A stretch of DNA of 64,000 nucleotides from Spirodela intermedia (lineage: Eukaryota; Streptophyta; Magnoliopsida; Alismatales; Araceae): assembly GCA_902729315.2 (NCBI GenBank), contig LR746269.1, forward strand, positions 7,538,231-7,602,230, given 5' to 3'. How positions within the stretch are numbered: position 1 is the first letter of the stretch; every line of letters begins with the position of its first letter. The notes below the pieces were generated by a model. It saw only the letters and a program-made list of their open reading frames with translations, was not told the origin of the DNA and did no database searches. The position numbers and the translations under genes are program-made. Of this stretch, positions 47,336 to 64,000 are shown one piece after another.

Positions 47336-48382
47336 ATGTCAGAGACGCCCGGCGCCGCCTTCTTGCTGCTGTCCGACGACATCGTGATCAACATCTTCCT
47401 GAAGCTGGAGGGCGACCCGCGGGATTGGGCCCGCCTCGCGTGCGTCTCCACCCGCTTCTCCGCCATCGTCCGCAACGTCTGCTACCGCTCCAAGTGCTCC
47501 CGTTCCATCCCCTCCGTCGTCTCAAACCTTCTGTCTTCCCACCCTTCTTCCGCAGCCGCTGCCGCCGCCGCTGACACCCCTCCCGGCGGCTGGGCGGCCC
47601 TCTACAAACTGTCAGTATGCTGCCCGGGCCTCCTCCATGCGGGGATTTTGCTCGAGAACTCCGATTTCGGTCTCGAGCGGGAGATTGGGCCCGACGAGAA
47701 CTATCGGCGCGTCCGAGCGCGCACTCTACCTCGCCAAGCTTCGTCTTCTTCATCCACTGAATCGACGGCGGCCGCCCCCACCGCCGCTGCTCCATCGACA
47801 GATTGCAGCTGGTCTCTCTATGATGATCTCTACTTCGACACCATGTACGTCGCCTCCGAACCTCTGGCCACCTCCAATGAGATTATCTCAGACGCAGAGG
47901 ATCCCGAGCCCGCTGCTGGAATCCTCAGGGAATTCCCCAAGAAGAAGAAGAAGAAGAAGAAGAAGCAGAAGCAGTGCGAGGTCCCCGTGTGTGCCCACCT
48001 GGCCTCTGGTGGCGCCTGGAACCTGAGCAGAGAGCAGGGGCACAAACTCCTGGCTAGCCGTTTCAGGGCGGATTGCCTTTACATCTGCAATTGGCCTGGC
48101 TGCGTTCATCCGGAGGAGAAACGCAAGTATATGCTCTTCCGGGGTGTCTTCAAGGACTTCAAACGGTCCTCTGTCTGGAGGTCGATTACTGATGGAAATC
48201 GGAACAAGATCCCCATTGGCTGCGCCTTCTGCTCCTGCTGTGAGACGTGGGACCTTTACTCTGCCTTCTGCTTGCGGAGGGTTTTTGGGTACCACGATGA
48301 TGGGGAGCCCGAGGTTAGAGCTTATGTGTGCGATAACGGCCATGTCTCTGGAGCATGGACTGAACGGCCAATGTACACCTGA
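47336..48382 (+). CDS. EID1: EID1-type phytochrome A-associated F-box protein
   Basis: Substrate-recognition subunit of an SCF ubiquitin ligase that dampens phytochrome A far-red signalling in the nucleus. It has one uninterrupted exon of 348 aa. The F-box covers about residues 12-56 (LSDDIVINIFLKLEGDPRDW, ARLACVSTRFSAIVRNV). The family block CCPGLLHAGILLENSDFGLE follows, then a variable region. Conserved C-terminal blocks are HLASGGAWNLSREQG, LYICNWPGCVHPEEKR, YMLFRGVFKDFKRSSVWR, CAFCSCCETWDLYSAFCLRR and HVSGAWTERPMYT. A lysine tract near residues 202-210, made by an AAG repeat (47939-47966), is probably length-variable. The ATG at 47336 is the first in frame before the F-box that fits the family. 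Arabidopsis EID1 is also intronless. Confidence 0.94.
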   Translation: MSETPGAAFLLLSDDIVINIFLKLEGDPRDWARLACVSTRFSAIVRNVCYRSKCSRSIPSVVSNLLSSHPSSAAAAAAADTPPGGWAALYKLSVCCPGLLHAGILLENSDFGLEREIGPDENYRRVRARTLPRQASSSSSTESTAAAPTAAAPSTDCSWSLYDDLYFDTMYVASEPLATSNEIISDAEDPEPAAGILREFPKKKKKKKKKQKQCEVPVCAHLASGGAWNLSREQGHKLLASRFRADCLYICNWPGCVHPEEKRKYMLFRGVFKDFKRSSVWRSITDGNRNKIPIGCAFCSCCETWDLYSAFCLRRVFGYHDDGEPEVRAYVCDNGHVSGAWTERPMYT

Positions 48383-51105
48383 ATGCCTCATCCTGTTGGC
48401 CATCCTTCACTCATTTCTATCATTTTTGGCTTGGTGAAATCTACGGCCATTGCTTTTTTTTATTGCTGATAAATTCAATGTTTCCTGATTTAAATTTCAG
48501 CAAAATATAATTACGAACTGTCTCAAAATTATACCTGTGATAACTATAGTATCAGGATCTTCTGAATTAGTGGTCTACTTTTAGTGATTTTCTGTCTGTG
48601 ACCTGTTTGATGTGCTACTTTGGTCCATTATCAGATTTCACAGTTTTCTGCAATTGCTTTTACATAATTATTGACCGCTGGCACATGATGGAGAATTAAT
48701 TTGTTAGTCTTCTTGTAAATTGCATTTCTTTGGATCAGCAGTTTTTTCAGGATAAAGAAGCATTGCGTTAAAGTTGTGAAAGTGCCAGTTCTGCTGCCGT
48801 AATAAAGCATGTGGTGGCTGGATCCTAGTCCGATCTGTCACATGTGTCTTAATATTTACTTTACATCATGTTGACCCATAAATAACTCTCTTCTTATCAA
48901 TTCAAAGGTCGCTATGCTGAAGAATCTGTATCAGGATATTTGAATTCCCACAAGGCCAGATCCGTACGGTCCAAATGCAACCCTTTCACTTAGTTTTTGA
49001 CTACTCTTCCTTACGTAAATCTTTATTTGGGTCTACTCCAACAACAATTTCATGCATTTGAAGGACAGAGCTCTGGTATATAGAGACTGTTGGGCAAATA
49101 TTCGAAAAGAGCTCAGATTTATATCTCTCATTGTTTTCAAAATGTTTTGAGTAGAGTTATTTTAATACTATTATCTGATTTTTCATATTACCATCAGAAA
49201 GTTGCAGACTCAGACACTGGATCATAATCTGATTTTTAGTAGGTATATGAGACCGTTGGGCACATATTCGAAAAGAGCTCAGATTTATATCTCTCTCATT
49301 TTCTTCAAAATGCTTTTAATAGGGTTATTCCAGTACTATTATCAGATTTTTCATATTACCATCATAAAGATGTAGACTCAGACACTGGATCACAATTTCC
49401 GAGTTCAGACATCTTGTATATCTTGCAACTTGTATCCTTCTCTGCTGGTTCATTCCAATCCCTACCATTTCATATTCTGAGAACCTAATTGTTTACCTAC
49501 CACACTTATTGCGTGAGCATTTGCTTCGAATTGAATCCCTTTTGTTTAGTGCCAGCTACGAATGCAATGAGCTTGTTTAAAATGTGGGTTGCATCAAAAT
49601 GTTTGATATTCCATGGTTTATTTCCAAATTTCTTGGCGAGCGCCATCAAGCTTAAGTTCATGAGCTGTTGCAAGCATTGGTAAACACTCAATGACCAGTC
49701 ATCAGGTCCTGGAAATTTTTCGGCCTCTTTATTGAACTTGGATGCGCTAACTTTTATCTTCAGTGTAATCCATAGTAAGCTCCTTTTCTTTTTCATCTCG
49801 ATTTTTTGGTGAGAACGGTTGCTCAATCTTTGGCCTTAGAATTCCTTAGTGGTTTGGGTGTCTGCTTCTTAAGGGTTACTCATACTAATGCTGCCTCACC
49901 TCAATCACAAGCCTCATCTTCCTATTCCCTGGCTTTGTGTGCTCTTCTATGTGTTTTGGCGAGCTTCTGGCTGGCCTGCCACCAGCCTAGATGGGAACTG
50001 TGGCCCCATTTACTTCAGTCTGCTCGGGTCCGTGTTCCAAGTTCAGCTCTCTATTCTATATCTCCACTGTGGTTGTCTTTCCCTTCTCTGGAAAGTCTAG
50101 TGCAGCAACTACGTTTTACACACGCCATGCACCAAGTCTGAGGGAGATTGCTTTAAGCTTTCCTAAACTTCTTCATATTTCTTCTCCCTACCTCTGGTAA
50201 TGATGCTCATTCACATAGGTGAGCCGAAGCCGAAGGTATTCTTATTAGATAGGACGGCACATTTTCCATCTTCAAAGGAGGTGAGCCGAAGATGTGATTT
50301 CTTGGTGTTGACTGCAGAACATTGACTAACATAATGAGAGCGATTGGTACATTGACTAACATCTGAAGAAATTATTCTTCGGATTTTATATGGGAATGAA
50401 GGCATTACACTACCAAATTTGCATATGAAATAAAGGTATTTTTCGGGCTCTTTCTTTTTGTTGATGTGCAGTTTCTTGTCTTTGGACGGTAAAGTGCTAT
50501 ACATTTCAGAATATGTGGGTAATGCAAATATATAACTTTCTATGTCGATGATCTTCATGGAATCGAAGATATTCAGCTTCAAATTTGTTGCATCATTTGA
50601 TGGCTAGCTGTGCCTGCAAAAAATATTACGAATTTTGTGGCAACGGAAGGAAATAAGGAGATATTCAATGTGCTAGATCTACTTGTTATCATTAAATAAT
50701 GCATCTTCAATGTTCAGTTTTAAAATAGAATTTGAAACTTACAAAAACCTACAGTGGGAATTGGTTATTTCACAATTTTTTGCCAGGTATTGTATTTATT
50801 GCATGAAAGTTATTATTTTCTAGAAAGCTCTAATGCAAATCTGAGACCAACACAAATATGTTAGAAAGTGAATATTCTTAAGTAAAAATCTGCAATGACT
50901 GAGATGTGTGAAAATGAAGATGGAGAAAAGAAAATGAGTGATACTTGAATAATATGGTATATGATACCTCATATTTAACATATGCGAGTTTGATTCTGGA
51001 ATAGCACAATAAGTTCACATATTTCAATAGATGAGAAATATTACGAAATAACACAAAGAAAATTATATTGTGCATCAAGCCTTAAATTTGAATCTATATA
51101 AATAT
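48383..51105. other. Intergenic region after EID1
   Basis: No gene recognised. It contains the EID1 3' UTR, a 166-bp tandem duplication (49080-49410) and T-rich DNA. The minus-strand open stretch 49506-49826 has a protein-like composition but no ATG context, introns or family that I can name. Confidence 0.45.
49080..49410 (+). repeat. Two tandem copies of a ~166-bp unit
   Basis: GTTGGGCA-ATATTCGAAAAGAGCTCAG at 49089 and 49255, followed in both by TTTATATCTCTC, CAAAATG, ATCTGA or ATCAGA with TTTTTCATATTACCATCA, and GACTCAGACACTGGATCA. The copies are highly similar. Confidence 0.92.
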
Positions 51106-54100
51106 TGTTGGAGTATTAAATATATCATGATTTGATGATGGCGACAATCATTAGATCAATTAAAAATGTTAAATTATGCCTAATTTTGAATATGATTAAT
51201 ATGAGCCTAAGGATGAAGGTGTTCACATATAATTCAAAATGATCATGGTAAATATTCAGATGATATTCTAGATGGCAATTCTAGATGTTAACTTTTACTT
51301 TTACTAAAATTCTACTATTTTCTCTAATATTGTCTCCTATAAAAAAATATGACATTTTAAAAGCATTTAAAAAATTCAACAAGTAAATAGAGAATGAAAG
51401 GACTATACAAGTAAGAAGATTAGAAGTGATCACAATAGAGAATTTTAATTTTTAATTTTTTTCATAACTGTATGCCGTACAAGGTATCTTGCATTAATTT
51501 TCTAGTGTTTGGCCCCCTCAACAAAATATAGTTGTCGAAAGAAAAATAAGACATTGTTAGATGTTTATAGGACATACTAGTAAAAATAATTTGGAAAAAT
51601 ACTTTTAAAATGAAGCAATAAATATGATATGCCATATTGTAGATATAATCTAGATTGAAGTAATGAGTAAGAAGTTAAATTAGTTTTAAAAAAGTAAAGT
51701 GTGGACCCTAGTAGTGAAGAAAAACGAAATGTATGCCAAAGGGACCAAGTGGATATTCAAGAAAAAATTAAATGAGAATGAAAAAGTTGTTAGAAATTAA
51801 ACTAGATTGATAGTACAAGCTTATACAAAGATGAAAAGAATAGATTACGATGAAACAGATGCACTTATAGCAATTAGAATTTTATTAGCCTATGCATCAA
51901 ATGAATGTGAAGAGTGTATTTTTTAATCAAAACACTATAGAGAAAGTTTATGTCAGTCAACCTTGATGTTTTATAAATTCATATTACCCTGATCACATTT
52001 TGAAATTATCCAAAGTTTTATATGGAGTTAAACAAGCTGTCAAGGAGTAGTAAAAGAGCTTATCATCTTTCTTAATAGAAATGGATTTAATAGAGGTAGT
52101 ATTGATACTATATTTATCAAGAAAAATGATCATCATATACTCATAGTACAATATAATACTTATATTTTATTTTAAATGTCCAATTTTTGAATTATCGTAC
52201 CTTAATTTATGGCATAAATAACATGCAACTAATAGAAATTAATTTATAGATTTTCATAAATATTGTGATGCATTCTAACATTTATAATTTAAAAATAATT
52301 GATTGATCTTCATAACATATGTATGGTTTTGTGATCAGTAAAAAGGGAGAGATTATTGGGGTGTTAAATGATTGAATTTTTGACAATTTCAAATGCTCAT
52401 AAGATCAATTAAAAATGTTGAATTATGTCTAATTCTGAACATGCCTAATATGAGACTAGATATAAAGCTGTTCATAGATAATTTAAAATAACTATGGTAA
52501 ATCTTCATTTGAACATTCATTAAGTATATTCATGACATAAGCTACTGAACTGTTTTTTACATTGATTCATCATGTGGAGCTATTATTTTACATATTGCTA
52601 TATAATCATCAATATTCATATAAATTATTATGGTAAGAAAATGAGTGATTAAGACACAAAATCAATGAGACTTCATGAAACAACATATGAGTATGAAAAC
52701 TCACTAAATCAATTATGTATCCATGACATTAAATTGTCACTTATAAAATATTTTTTGTATTAAATTAATCAATTGAAATTAGATCACTCATTTTGGTATA
52801 TTTTGATAAAAAACTTTAAAATATTTGAATCACGGAAAATATGTTTATAAATATTGAGATTCTAACTGAAACTTTTTACTTGATGGTCACATTTTATTTG
52901 AGGTAATTTTAAAAAGATTTGATTACTAAATCACTATATTATCTTAATATATTTTATCAACTCTATTTTTAACATCTTCTAATTCTTACCAGATGTCATC
53001 TAATAGAATTGCATATTGGTCTCACTTAAGGATATCTAAACCTTTAATGGACTTGATTCTACACAAAATTATGAAGCTTGAGTGTATTTATCTTTAAAGA
53101 TCCCTTTAAGTAACTTCATCAACAATAAGTTTGTACACCTAAGTTGAATTTCTATCAATATGGTTTCAAGGTGTGAAAGCTTTGAGAATATCTAACTCTT
53201 GGCGCACATATGACACAACTAAAAAGTTTCTAAATCCACTATTTTAAGATTTACTTTCATTCTCTTTGATACTATTTGGTTCATAGTGGCAAAGATCTAT
53301 CACTAGCAACAAGTGTATGAGCATAGCTGGTCAATTTTAGAGCAATAAATCTAAGAGGATGAGCTACCACTAGATATTTAATTCAAACCCTTAAAGCCAT
53401 GAATATTTAAAAGACAAGCAAGACCTTGTCTATTGGACACCTAAAGCCATGCCTTTGAAAAGGGAATCTATTGGAGAAATATTGCATCTATAGATAGTGA
53501 AATTCACATGAGATATCTCCTTACAGTAGAACAAGTTACCAAATGTTGAACTATTTTAAATTGTAAGGCTCTTTTCTTTTATATTTTTTAGTGATTTATA
53601 TAGAGATGACTCACTTGAGTTTCATTACATTTCACCTATTGCATTATATTCCTTTTCGTTTTAATTCAATAGCAAAGAGGGCCATTCAAATCTGACACTT
53701 AGCACTTTCATGGCCTCAACTGACCTAGTAAGGCCCAATTTAATTTACGGCTTGGGCCTTAACTAAGCACTTTAAAAAAAAAAAAAGGCCTCATCCTTGT
53801 TTGAGTTGAATCTCTTTCAAAAACTAGATTATACCAGGCTGGAGACTTATTGGATTGAGTTTGACTTCCCTACTAAGAGTAACAACATATGAAAGTAAAG
53901 AGAAAGAGACATAAGATTATGTGAGACATTCTAAATAAAGGACTCTAGAATGGCTAATGAAGTCAAAGAGGGGCGAACACAATCATTTCTAATTCTATTC
54001 ACTATAAGACTCAAGATTATGCTTCTTAATTCAATAGTGAGAAATTACTGGTATGCTTCTATGCTATGTCTGATGATGTAGTGGAGTAAGAGTGAACATT

Positions 54101-54600
54101 AGCTTTATCAATATAATATAGGCCACCATGTACAAAATTATAATAAATAGTCTAACTTACATTATATCAATTATTAATTATCTTTGATGTAGAAAACTAG
54201 TTGAGTTATTTTAGAATTGAAGAACAAACACAATAAATGTATATGCATATTTCAAAATGGTTCAGCCTCCCACCTTCATACACTATCTCAAGAGCTCACA
54301 TTCCTTACTTTCACTAATCTTTTCTGAAAATTACACAAGTACTAACAAACCTAAGGACCAAATAACTATTTTTGCTATCAACTACTCTAGTGCTCATGAC
54401 ACTAATACTCAAATTACTTCAAGGCAATCAATTCCTCACTAACATAATGTCACTTACACTCAAAATCTTCCTTGAAGATTCTCCCAAGTATTAGTAGACT
54501 ATTAATGGGATTGTTTTACGGCCATCCATCGATCGCTCACATAGTTAATAACCTTACCACATTAAGTAGCTCAATATGCTGTCAAACTCTAGTGATAAAA
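51106..54600 (+). mobile_element. Decayed Ty1/copia element (SIRE/Maximus-like)
   Basis: A 5' LTR start (TGTTGGAGTATTAAAT, 51106) and a 3' LTR start (about 52354, after the purine run AAAAAGGGAGAGAT) share about 140 bases. Between them, 51690-52140 holds copia RT pieces in shifting frames (KGTKWIFKKKLNENEKVV, YDETDALIAIRILLAYAS, KVLYGVKQA-like, RLSSFL-like). Most of the internal region is missing. DNA to about 54600, including TGGTTCAGCCTCCCACCTTC at 54258, fits a long copia LTR, but the right boundary is not certain. Confidence 0.6.
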
Positions 54601-54970
54601 CACTTTGAAGTAGTTTATGCCCACATCACACTATATTGTTTCTAATTTTAGAAAAATAAAAAAGATGTACTCATTGATATTACTTCAATTGCTTGATCTA
54701 GTGACGATCTCGTTATGATTAGAGTAAGCGTTATCCGAGGTACAGTAGGGTGGTACACTTTGAAGTTCTTTGTTCTTTCATACCACACGATTCTTATATT
54801 TTTAGTTAATAGTTTAGTCGGTAATAATCTGGTATTTTAAATGATAATCCGAGGTCCGTCTATGATAACGGTCCCCCAGCGAAATCCATTCTACCTGCTC
54901 CCCTCCCTTGTCTCTTCTCCTCTTCTCCCCGCCCAAGTGTGAGAAAGGGGAAAGGGGGAAGGGGGAGAGG
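54601..54970. promoter_or_regulatory. Upstream region of the beta-glucosidase gene
   Basis: AT-rich up to about 54850, then a GC-rich leader of about 120 bp with purine-rich runs next to the ATG. No clear core element seen. Confidence 0.4.
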
Positions 54971-59023
<4,053 letters not shown>

Positions 59024-60662
59024 ATTTTTCTTGAATTCATTGAAATTCAGCCTCGTAGTGTCTATATTTTATATATTTGCTTCAACTTGGTTGTGAACCC
59101 GTGTAACTTCAATTGTGGACTTGATAGAATGTGTTCTCTCAATGGGCTACAGCCCAGCTCCAGAGAAAAAACCGATAATCAGGTTAAGGGTCAGAATTCT
59201 ATTGAAGACCATGCTCAAGTCAGATAGCTCCATCTTTTAATCATTCTCTCCTAAAATTGACCATACAGTGATTTGAATGTACAGCGGTTGCTTGCGATCT
59301 CGAACTAGGTCGTGCTTGGACCAGTTAAATTGAAAGATGCATGCCTTTCAATGCAGCCACGAACTTTATCTGGCTATCAGCCAAGAATCAGGTGATTTAC
59401 TCTCACATATTTTTGGACGTTTTTTTGAAGTTCCAGGTGTTTATCCCAGGTCGGCACATCCTAGATAAGCATGGAGGGTGATCTTATTTATTTTATAGAT
59501 TTACCTTTAAGGTGCCACTGACATCTAGAATTACTCGTTGTATGAATTTTATAGTATGCCCACAGCCTAAATTTCACCTGTTTGTTAGTAAAGAGGGTGT
59601 TTCTTATGCATACGGTTGTAGACATGTAATACTCATCACTCTACCTATCCTCTTATAACATTATGCGAATCTTCATGGTAGATTGAAGAAAGAAATTATC
59701 AAAGAAGTTTTCCAAGTGACAAGTCTTCTCCAAAATTGTCAAAATGTTTACAAAAATTAGAAATTACAAGAAGGTTAAAAATGACATTGCATATATCTTT
59801 GGGGCAATTCATATTGGCTTTAATCGGAGGTAATGAATATCCTAAATGTGGTTTAACAAGCATGACAAATAACATAGAGGCAATAATTTTTTTAATAAAA
59901 GTACAATCTTTCATAGTGTGCTAAATAAATGTGTAGATTATTGTGAGATGAAGCTCAATCTTTTGAATGATCACCCTTAAATTTGCAATTTCCTTGTTAA
60001 AATCACTCATAATAGGGGGATATATTCATGTTAGGATCACTCATATATTTTATGTGAAGTTATAATCCCTTGAAGGTTGAAGAGTTGCCCACGAAAAGGG
60101 CTTTTCATAGCAAAACAATAACACATTAGCTATTTTTTGCTTTATAATCATTCTATTTTATGCAAAAATATAGCAGTTTAAAAAAAGTGACAATTAATGA
60201 TAATGCGCATTGTCCAATACCTATGGGTAGTTATTTTGATGACGCAAATTGGAATTTTTGAGAATTCACTATGGGTTGAGCGTATGAATTTCTCATTATT
60301 TTCCTCCGGTTTTGTTTTCTCTTAAGGTTGCCATGGATGGGGACAAAGAAATATGATATCTCTCAACCTACTTCTGTCTTTACCCTGTTATTTAAATATT
60401 TATTTCGAATATCCCATATAGAATCAAGTACTTCTATGATAGAGATTGATAGTTACTAGGTGTGTTCGCTCATTGACACCTTTACAATGTTTTAAGTGAG
60501 ATTATTTTACGAATCCTTTCATTAAAAACGATAAAACCTATTTAAAATATCAAAATTTTGTGACTAAGTCAATGCATCATAGCTCAAAGTAATGATGAAA
60601 CGAATGCTAGTCATGTTTAGTTGAATGCTATCAAAACGTTTGTTAGTCGTGTAAAAAAAGTT

Positions 60663-60722
<60 letters not shown>

Positions 60723-60938
60723 ATTTCAGCTGTATAAAATAATTAACTGTCACAGAAGTTTAAAGAATAAGCAGACTGAGTAGGTCCAAGGCCCCCAATT
60801 TTAGCAGAGGAAAATGCAGAGCACGACAGTCATGCATGCAGCAGTGAGACTACCGCCAATGAACCGTTTCAATCGTATGGAATTTACAGGCAGAGGCCAT
60901 GACAAGAAAGTCTTAACCTTACATGCTCTTCCCAGCGT
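59024..60938. other. Intergenic region between beta-glucosidase and RFI2-like gene
   Basis: No gene recognised; AT-rich with a (CT)n microsatellite at 60662-60720. Both neighbours end here (convergent), so the flanks are their 3' UTRs. Confidence 0.5.
60662..60720 (+). repeat. (CT)n microsatellite
   Basis: A 59-base CT run with one slip (CTCC near 60680). Confidence 0.97.
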
Positions 60939-63510
60939 TCATAGGGGGTGCATCTGAGGGGGCTGAGCCGACCGGTGAGAGGGGCCATCTGGCCGGCCCT
61001 GCAACGATGGGCTCTCGGAGCCATGCCATTGCAATATCCCAGCTCGGCTCCCTGCCTCCAGGCTGGTGGCGGCCGTGGGGAATGGCCGCCACCAGGTTGA
61101 GTCCCTATCCACCTGCATCAAAGGGAAGGGAGTGAAGCGGTCTCTCTCCCACGCATAGAACCGCCCCCCTCCCGGGTTCTCCGCCTCTGGCAGACTTGGG
61201 CCACCTGGGAACAGATAAAATCTAGAATGGTCGGATGGCGGTGGCGGTGGTGGCGGCAGTGCTGGAGGTGCTATGTTCCTTGTGCTGACCGATCTCTGTA
61301 CACCTGACATCATCGACTGTGGGCCTGGGGCACTGCGGCGCTGATAGGCAGGGTGAAGTTCTTGGGTGCGGGGCTGCCCACGAGAGCCGCTGTGATATGA
61401 CTGACCCATCGACACAGCCGATGCGGCGGCAGCAGGAGACCTGAAAGAGGAATTTAAGCAAACAGTGAATTGTTGGTGATGATGATGTTCCCACAAATGA
61501 AATGGTTTTTCAAAAACAAAAACAGAAAGCTTTGACTTCTGAAATATGGTCAAACGGCTGGGCAAAAATAGTTCGAGGCCAGCTCATTCACCCCCCCACT
61601 TGTTTGGGAAATGAAAATTCCTTGCTAGTGAGGGATCTCTGGCAGTCTTTTTTCTCAGAGAGGACCTAATCTTGATTCCAAAAATGGGAAAGAGATAGAT
61701 GACCACTCACCCGTGCCCAATGAGGAAAGGAGGTAGAAAAGACCCAGGCCTCAGGTGCCCATCCGAGTTGAGTCTTGTAGGCCTCATCGCTGCAGGAGGA
61801 CCAGCCGCGGGCTCTGCTCCGCCGATGCGGCCGTTGGGGACTGAGTATGGCGGCGAATGGGGCTCCCAGCTCCGGTAATGGAGATCAACCACCGGAAAAG
61901 GACGGGAGGATTGGAGATCTGACCGGCCAGAGAGGCTTCCCCAGTGATGGTGGAAGATGGGAGCATCGTCGGTACCATCTGTTGCCGGCTGCGAAGCAGA
62001 ATGTTGTAGGGGAAAGTAGGCCACATAGGGGCACGAATGGGCAGATGATGGAGCAGCTGGCTGTTCGGCAAAGACCGCATGGTGGCTGACTAGATCGTGA
62101 TCTGTGATTGCAAAAGGAAAGGTAAGTGTCACGGAGAAACCCTTTGAATCAAGATGATGGGTTTGAAAAAAGTAAATGAATTACGATGACGCGCATAAAA
62201 CTTACATGAAATTGAGGTAGATTCGCCCTCCCTGCAGAGAATGAAGATTTCAATGTCAGCGAATTAATGTCATAAAATGGCCGCGTATATTGTCATCAGC
62301 ATATATATGAGTCTGAGGTGCGATTGATAGAGGGGAGATTAGTGCAGACCTCATTAACCGACAAAGTGGGTATTTTTATGAAGGGTAGCTATGTGGGTAG
62401 TTTTCTGGAAATGCAAGTAAAATCGGGAAGAAGTTTGCAAGAGGATAGAAATCATGCCCATACAGGAAAATCTGAAACGTGAGAACATCCCACTTAGTGG
62501 CATATATTCGCATTATTAGTCATGTACATAAGGAAAAAATTATCATGGTAATTACGAGATCGCATGAGGATGGAAAACAGCAATTTGGAAAGAGGAGCTA
62601 AGATGACCGTTTATGGCTTAAAAACCAGATTTAATGAAGTTCCAATGCAAAAAATCTGCGGAGTTGAAATAAGTAAGAAAGGAGAGGAGTAATAGAGAAT
62701 TCGAAAGGAAAGAGATGAAAAAACCCATCATAGGAGAAAATGAAAAGAAATCGTAATATGAAACAAAAAATTGAAACCCAAATAAAAAAGATAAAGAAGC
62801 TAAAAATATGAACAAAATAGTACTGCGAGGAGAAAACCAACATCGTCTGTGAACAACCATAATGAGGAGAAAAAATGAAAACCAAAATATCACACTAGGA
62901 TAGAAATCAATGGTAGTCACATGGATAATACGAAGGTTCTAGTTGGTCCTTCAGCATTCTTTAGATATATGCTAAAATAAAAGTGATGCCACTGGCCAAA
63001 TACACCCCCCGTGATACCCTGAGGCTATTCAATCTACAGTGACAAGGGGTGCAATCTTGGAAGTGGATTTCCAGCTTAGCTCGATTTTGATTCAAAAAGA
63101 CCAATCAACTCGATGCATACTAGATTCAACAAAAGAAACTTATCATCGAAAAAGTCTAAACGAAATGCCAACACAAACCGGTAAAACATTTTTCCCAGTA
63201 TGTGATGCATAGAAAAAGACATCATGAGTTCAGCATTATACACCTAGACAACACTATGATCCATAAGACACGAATAACTTTACTAAAAACTAATCCATGT
63301 TAGAGTGTTAGGCAATATTTTATAACACTGGAAATTCCAGGTTTTTGAAAACCTAAAAGGAAACACTAAGATCTATTTTGGGTAAAAAAAAGTAATAGGG
63401 ATATCGGAATCCACTAAAAAATCTTATCCAAAACATAAGCATTGTACTCACTCGAACGATGAATGAACATGAGCTAATCTGCTAAATGGACACCAGTGAA
63501 CTCCATATGG
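60939..63510 (-). CDS. RFI2-like RING E3 ubiquitin ligase, 3' exons (partial)
   Basis: Plant E3 ligase related to RED AND FAR-RED INSENSITIVE 2, a RING protein acting in phytochrome and photoperiod signalling. Four exons are visible and join in phase: 63510-63452 (PYGVHWCPFSRLAHVHSSFE), 62231-62206 (EGESTSIS), 62101-61711 (YHDLVSHHAVFAEQPAAPSS, CPYVAYFPLQHS, GRSDLQSSRPFPVVDLHYRS) and 61440-60939 (tail with PPALPPPPPPP, RFYLFPGG, RFYAWERDRFTPFP, VDRDS, then TGA). GVHWCPF and EPAAPxxxHxCPYVxYF-type blocks are the family marks. The RING domain and start codon must lie beyond the right edge. The C-terminal part is low complexity. The intron at 62232-63451 is 1.2 kb. Confidence 0.87.
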
Positions 63511-64000
63511 CTGCATAACAGAGTCAAAACAAATTATTCAAAGGGTTATGAGAAGAAGATGCAAAAAGAACCAACAAGAATAAGTATAATGCAATAAAAT
63601 TATAAGGTTGCCATCCCTTGAATTAAACCAATTATAAATTTAGAAACACCAGAAAAGAGAAACCCCTTAGTTCTGTTAGGGATGAAAACTAGATCCAAAC
63701 TACAGTTTTCTACATTTTAAGCCACATAAAATTTTATACAATCATTAAAATGAACAAAATCAGTATATTTGTAACTATCTGAACCAACTAATTAAAAATG
63801 CCATATCAATTATTCGTTGACATTGAAGTGTGTTAGAATAGTGATATTGGGCTACATGTGGGGATAAGGTTATTGGGCTTACAAAGTCCAATCACCTATG
63901 GGTATCAGATCGAGCCACTTATATCTAGCACACAATCCGATAGTCAGTAATCATGTATTAAAGGGTCACAAACCCTAACCCTAAAGCAATGAAGTTCTTT
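63511..64000. other. Intron of the RFI2-like gene, possible LTR end
   Basis: No exon is visible; this is presumably intron. From about 63831 (TGTTAGAATAGTGATATTGG) to the edge the sequence resembles the start of a copia-type LTR, but nothing else of such an element is in view. Confidence 0.35.

Noticed and set aside
49506-49826. 106-codon minus-strand open frame after EID1
   Set aside because: Composition is protein-like, but I could not name a family or find splice partners, so it is not called as a gene.

Overview
This window is nuclear DNA of a flowering plant. The support is spliced genes with GT-AG introns, plant-only families (EID1, an RFI2-like E3 ligase, a CCCH-WD40 'ZFWD' protein), a Pol II-type plant U2 snRNA promoter, an intron-containing tRNA-Tyr, and decayed Ty3/gypsy and Ty1/copia elements. 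GC-rich first exons (CAP-D3, EID1) against AT-rich introns hint at a monocot, but the sequence does not fix the species.

Left third (1-16.1 kb). Mostly broken genes and transposon. A decayed 5' fragment of a PARP2-like gene (minus) is followed by a truncated U2 snRNA relict (minus) and a multiply frameshifted ZFWD pseudogene (plus). The ZFWD copy is split near its C terminus by a 5.6-kb Ty3/gypsy element with an AATGC target duplication on both sides; the last 12 codons and the stop lie beyond the 3' LTR. An apparently intact U2 snRNA gene with USE and TATA (minus), a three-exon HIG1-domain gene (minus) and a tRNA-Tyr(GTA) with a 12-nt intron follow.

Middle (17-28 kb). RPL24 (minus, five coding exons plus a leader exon) and MZM1, a mitochondrial LYR protein (minus, two exons), lie head to tail. 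A 2.4-kb block holding the RPL24 promoter, leader exon and the MZM1 last exon is repeated upstream of MZM1. This puts a second RPL24-type promoter and leader exon, with its splice donor intact, upstream of MZM1 in the same orientation.

28-37 kb holds a truncated, stop-riddled Ty3/gypsy element on the minus strand with one LTR, an 86-bp minisatellite inside its pol region, a 361-bp tandem duplication beyond it, and AT-rich DNA without genes.

Right third (37-64 kb). This is the gene-rich part: a membrane J-protein of the DUF1977 class (minus), condensin II subunit CAP-D3 (minus, nine exons), EID1 F-box protein (plus, divergent from CAP-D3), a decayed SIRE/Maximus-like copia element, a 13-exon GH1 beta-glucosidase (plus), and the 3' exons of an RFI2-like E3 ligase (minus) that runs off the right edge. 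For RPL24, MZM1, HIG1, CAP-D3 and the beta-glucosidase, all exon phases join without a break, so these look intact. EID1 and the RFI2-like gene both belong to families known from phytochrome signalling.

No prokaryotic-style system, CRISPR array or operon is present. The most noteworthy items are the possible promoter capture at MZM1, the ZFWD gene cut by a retrotransposon with strongly asymmetric LTR decay, the U2 relict, and the minisatellite grown inside a retroelement.
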